From NCBI GenBank assembly GCA_029932425.1, contig JAOZQC010000115.1:1-8157 (forward strand): a DNA stretch of 8,157 nt, given 5' to 3'. The notes below the pieces were generated by a model. That model was not told the DNA's origin. It worked only from the letters and a program-made list of their open reading frames with translations, and searched no databases. Position 1 is the first letter of the stretch. Every line of letters starts with the position of its first letter. The stretch comes from Planctomycetota bacterium. GTDB lineage: Bacteria > Planctomycetota > JAJSAM01. Shown in pieces: positions 6,163-8,157 of the stretch. A program made the position numbers and the translations under genes.

Positions 6163-7296
6163 ATGATCCGGACACAAGTGTCCAGTATTCGGCGGGTGCA
6201 GGCCTTGCGCAGACAGTACCGCGACATCCTCGTGCGGAAGCTCGGAGAGGGCGGCTTCGCCTGGCTCGGGGGGGCCGCGCTCCGGCTGGGCGCCGTGTGG
6301 CTCGGCGCCCGGGCCGGTCGTCCCCTGGCCGGTCCCCTGCTGGGCACCCTGGTCATCACCTACCGGTGCAACTACTCCTGCGAGTTCTGCGAGCTCCCCG
6401 CCCGGGCCGTCCGGCGGCGGCGCGAGGGAACGGCGGAGTTCGATGCGGGGGAGATGCGGACCCTGATCCGGGGGTTCAAGGCGATCCGGACCGCGGCCGT
6501 GGGCATCACGGGGGGGGAGCCCTTTCTCCGGGAGGATCTGTTCGACGTGCTGGCGGAGATCCGCCGGCTGGGCATGGTCGCCCACGTGAACACCAACGGG
6601 CACTTCCTCACGCCGGAGAACGTGCGGCGCCTGATCCGAACCGGGCTCGAGTCCGTGAACATCTCTCTCGACGCTCCGGACGCCGCCACCCATAATCGCA
6701 TCCGCGGGAACCGGCGTTCGTTCGACAGGATCCTGGCGGGGATCGAGGAGATCCGGCGCCGGCGGCGGGGGAAGCGTCCCCGGATCGGACTCACCACGGT
6801 CCTCACCGGGGCCACCGTGGAGAAGGCGCTCGAGATGGCGGAGCTGGCCCGAGACCTCGGGGTGGACAGCCTGGGCTTCCTCCCCGTGCACGAGTACCAC
6901 GAGGGGGGGGAGGCGGCCGGGCTCCTCCCCCGGCGGGAGTTCGCGGAGCGGGCCCGCGAGGCGCTGCGGCACCTGGTGGAGGAGGATCGGACGGTCCTGG
7001 AGAACAGTCCCGCCTACCTCTCCCTCTTCCCCCGGTGCTTCGAGGGACGGCCCTCCGGTCTTCGCTGCTACGCTCCCCAGGCTTCCGTGGTGGTGGACTG
7101 CTACGGCCGCGTGTTCCCCTGCGTGCCGTACTCGGAGATCGACGAGCCGATCGCCGTCATCCAGGCCGGCGGACTGCCCGCCTGCTGGCGGTCGCGGCGC
7201 TACGCCGAGGCGCGGAAGCGGCTCGCCCGCTGCCAGGCGTGCTACTGGAACTGCCACACCGAGCTGAACCTGCTCTTCCAGCGGGTGCCGCGATGA
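6163..7296 (+). CDS. Radical SAM protein with SPASM-like C-terminal cysteine cluster
   Basis: This 377-residue protein has the radical SAM signature C-x3-C-x2-C (C69, C73, C76), which holds the 4Fe-4S cluster that splits S-adenosylmethionine. Also visible are GGEP (117-120) for SAM binding, NTNG (143-146) and SLDAPDAATHNRIRG (168-182), the usual beta-strand 5-region pattern. The C-terminus has C302-x10-C313, G-x-V-x-P-C320 and C357-x2-C-x3-C364, typical of a SPASM/Twitch-type auxiliary cluster, so a second Fe-S cluster is likely. An Arg-bearing semi-hydrophobic stretch (33-63) precedes the core and may touch the membrane. The start is uncertain: ATG 6163 is the earliest available and has only a G-run as ribosome site; GTG 6178 or 6196 are alternatives. 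The stop overlaps the ATG of the GT9 gene, so the two are translationally coupled. That context suggests a radical modification in cell-surface glycan or lipid assembly. The substrate is not deducible, and a peptide (RiPP-type) target is less likely without a visible precursor. Confidence 0.85.
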   Translation: MIRTQVSSIRRVQALRRQYRDILVRKLGEGGFAWLGGAALRLGAVWLGARAGRPLAGPLLGTLVITYRCNYSCEFCELPARAVRRRREGTAEFDAGEMRTLIRGFKAIRTAAVGITGGEPFLREDLFDVLAEIRRLGMVAHVNTNGHFLTPENVRRLIRTGLESVNISLDAPDAATHNRIRGNRRSFDRILAGIEEIRRRRRGKRPRIGLTTVLTGATVEKALEMAELARDLGVDSLGFLPVHEYHEGGEAAGLLPRREFAERAREALRHLVEEDRTVLENSPAYLSLFPRCFEGRPSGLRCYAPQASVVVDCYGRVFPCVPYSEIDEPIAVIQAGGLPACWRSRRYAEARKRLARCQACYWNCHTELNLLFQRVPR

Positions 7297-8157
7297 ACCT
7301 CCACCTCGCCAAGTACCTGGACCGGTACGCGGGCATCTTCCTCTGCTACCTGCTGGCCGCTCTCCACCTCTTCCGGGAGATGATCCGGCCGCTCGAGGGG
7401 ACCGTGAGGGTCCGGCGGATCCTCCTCGTGAAGTTCTGGGGGATCGGCAACATCGTGCTGATCCTGCCGATCCTCCGGCTGGTGAGGGAACGCTACCCCG
7501 CGGCCCGGATCCACTTCCTCACGTTCGAGCAGAACCGGGAACTCCTCGAGGGGAATCCGCACCTGGACCGGCTGTGGACCGTGGACGCCTCCGCCCCGGG
7601 CCGCCTCCTGGCCACGATGCTCCGCGCCTTCTTCGGGCTCCGGCGCTCCCGGATCGATCTCTTCCTGGACTTCGAGCAGTTCGCGCGGACCTCCACGCTG
7701 CTGGGGTACCTCCTGGGGATTCCCCAGAGGATCGGGTTCATGACGCCGCGCCAGGGACGCTACCTCCTCTACACCGCCCCCGTGCGCTACCGGGACGACC
7801 GCCACATGTCGCTCACCTTCCTCAGCATCGCGCGGGCGGCGGGGGTGGAGGCGGAGCGCTGGCTCCCGGAGCCGGTCCCCCACGGCGCGGAGAACGCGCG
7901 GCGGATCGACGCCCTCCTCGGCACCCCCGGCGGACCGGTGGTGGTCTTCCACCCGGGTTCGGGCGACAACTTCCCCGGCCGGCGGTGGCCCGCGGCCTCG
8001 TTCGCCCGCCTCGCGGACCGGCTGGTCCGGGAGCACGGGGTGGTACCCGTGTTCACGGGAACCCGGCGGGAACGGCCCATCGTGAGGGAGGTGCTGGAAC
8101 ACCTGGAGGAGCGGCACCGGGCCCGGGTGGCGGTGGGACGACTGCGGCTCGGGGATC
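7293..8157 (+). CDS. GT9 (heptosyltransferase-type) glycosyltransferase, 3' partial
   Basis: The frame opens at ATG 7293, overlapping the radical SAM stop (ATGA), and stays open to the right edge, giving 288 residues. It begins with a short hydrophobic segment (12-27), likely a membrane-association helix. The first Rossmann domain starts at ILLVKFWGIGNIVLILPILR (43-62), the GT9 phosphate-loop-like motif, followed by RERYPAARIHFLT (65-77). The second opens at VVVFHPGSGDNFPGRRWP (216-233) and continues ASFARLADRL and VFTGTRRE, the nucleotide-sugar side of the family. Position 53, normally the catalytic Asp of the G-x-G-D motif (Asp13 in E. coli WaaC), is Asn here. GT9 enzymes transfer heptose or related sugars in LPS-type or other surface glycans at the cytoplasmic face. 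There is no separate Shine-Dalgarno, so translation probably depends on the upstream gene. The acceptor and donor are unknown, and the C-terminal end lies outside the window. Confidence 0.87.
   Translation, partial: MNLHLAKYLDRYAGIFLCYLLAALHLFREMIRPLEGTVRVRRILLVKFWGIGNIVLILPILRLVRERYPAARIHFLTFEQNRELLEGNPHLDRLWTVDASAPGRLLATMLRAFFGLRRSRIDLFLDFEQFARTSTLLGYLLGIPQRIGFMTPRQGRYLLYTAPVRYRDDRHMSLTFLSIARAAGVEAERWLPEPVPHGAENARRIDALLGTPGGPVVVFHPGSGDNFPGRRWPAASFARLADRLVREHGVVPVFTGTRRERPIVREVLEHLEERHRARVAVGRLRLGD

Noticed and set aside
3223..7257. Open reading frame of 1344 codons on the minus strand, antisense to the lipoprotein and radical SAM genes
   Set aside because: It is a mirror of the G/C-biased third codon positions of the + strand genes. 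Its translation is low-complexity Arg/Pro/Gly/His/Val-rich with no recognisable domain, and it spans two separate gene units and a terminator-like hairpin.

Overview
The window is GC-rich DNA (well over 60 % G+C by eye, with strong third-position G/C) with every supported gene on the + strand. It comes from a diderm bacterium: there are two lipoprotein signal peptides and a GT9 (heptosyltransferase-type) glycosyltransferase, which usually goes with an outer membrane. A good sigma-54-type promoter and Gly-rich surface lipoproteins would suit a myxobacterial or deltaproteobacterial-like, acidobacterial, planctomycete-like or uncultivated GC-rich lineage. The sequence alone does not settle the phylum.

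Left edge (to 956): the 3' part of a gene that resembles the C-terminal half of aspartate carbamoyltransferase (PyrB), fused to a PyrI-type zinc domain and then to an Ada-like metal-binding fold. Several PyrB active-site residues are substituted, the PyrI nucleotide-binding domain is absent, and the Ada-like part has lost its cysteines. It looks like a pseudoenzyme or repurposed paralog.

957-1337: a 381-base gene-free control region. It holds a sigma-54-type promoter (1088-1102), a sigma-70-type promoter (1179-1207), a leader that could fold as an H-type pseudoknot followed by two hairpins, and a clear Shine-Dalgarno sequence.

1338-6030: two consecutive genes for large surface lipoproteins (652 and 892 aa). 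They share one architecture: lipobox, two bacterial Ig-like (SbsA/Big_5-type) domains, a conserved junction motif and a C-terminal beta-sandwich-like module. The second carries an extra region of about 275 residues that is extremely glycine-rich and probably a repetitive beta-structure. A 12-bp hairpin at 6055-6082 closes the pair.

6163-8157: a radical SAM protein with a SPASM-like cysteine cluster, translationally coupled by an ATGA overlap to a GT9 glycosyltransferase that runs off the right edge. These two probably act in making or modifying a cell-surface glycan or glycolipid. A functional link to the lipoproteins is conceivable, but only proximity supports it.
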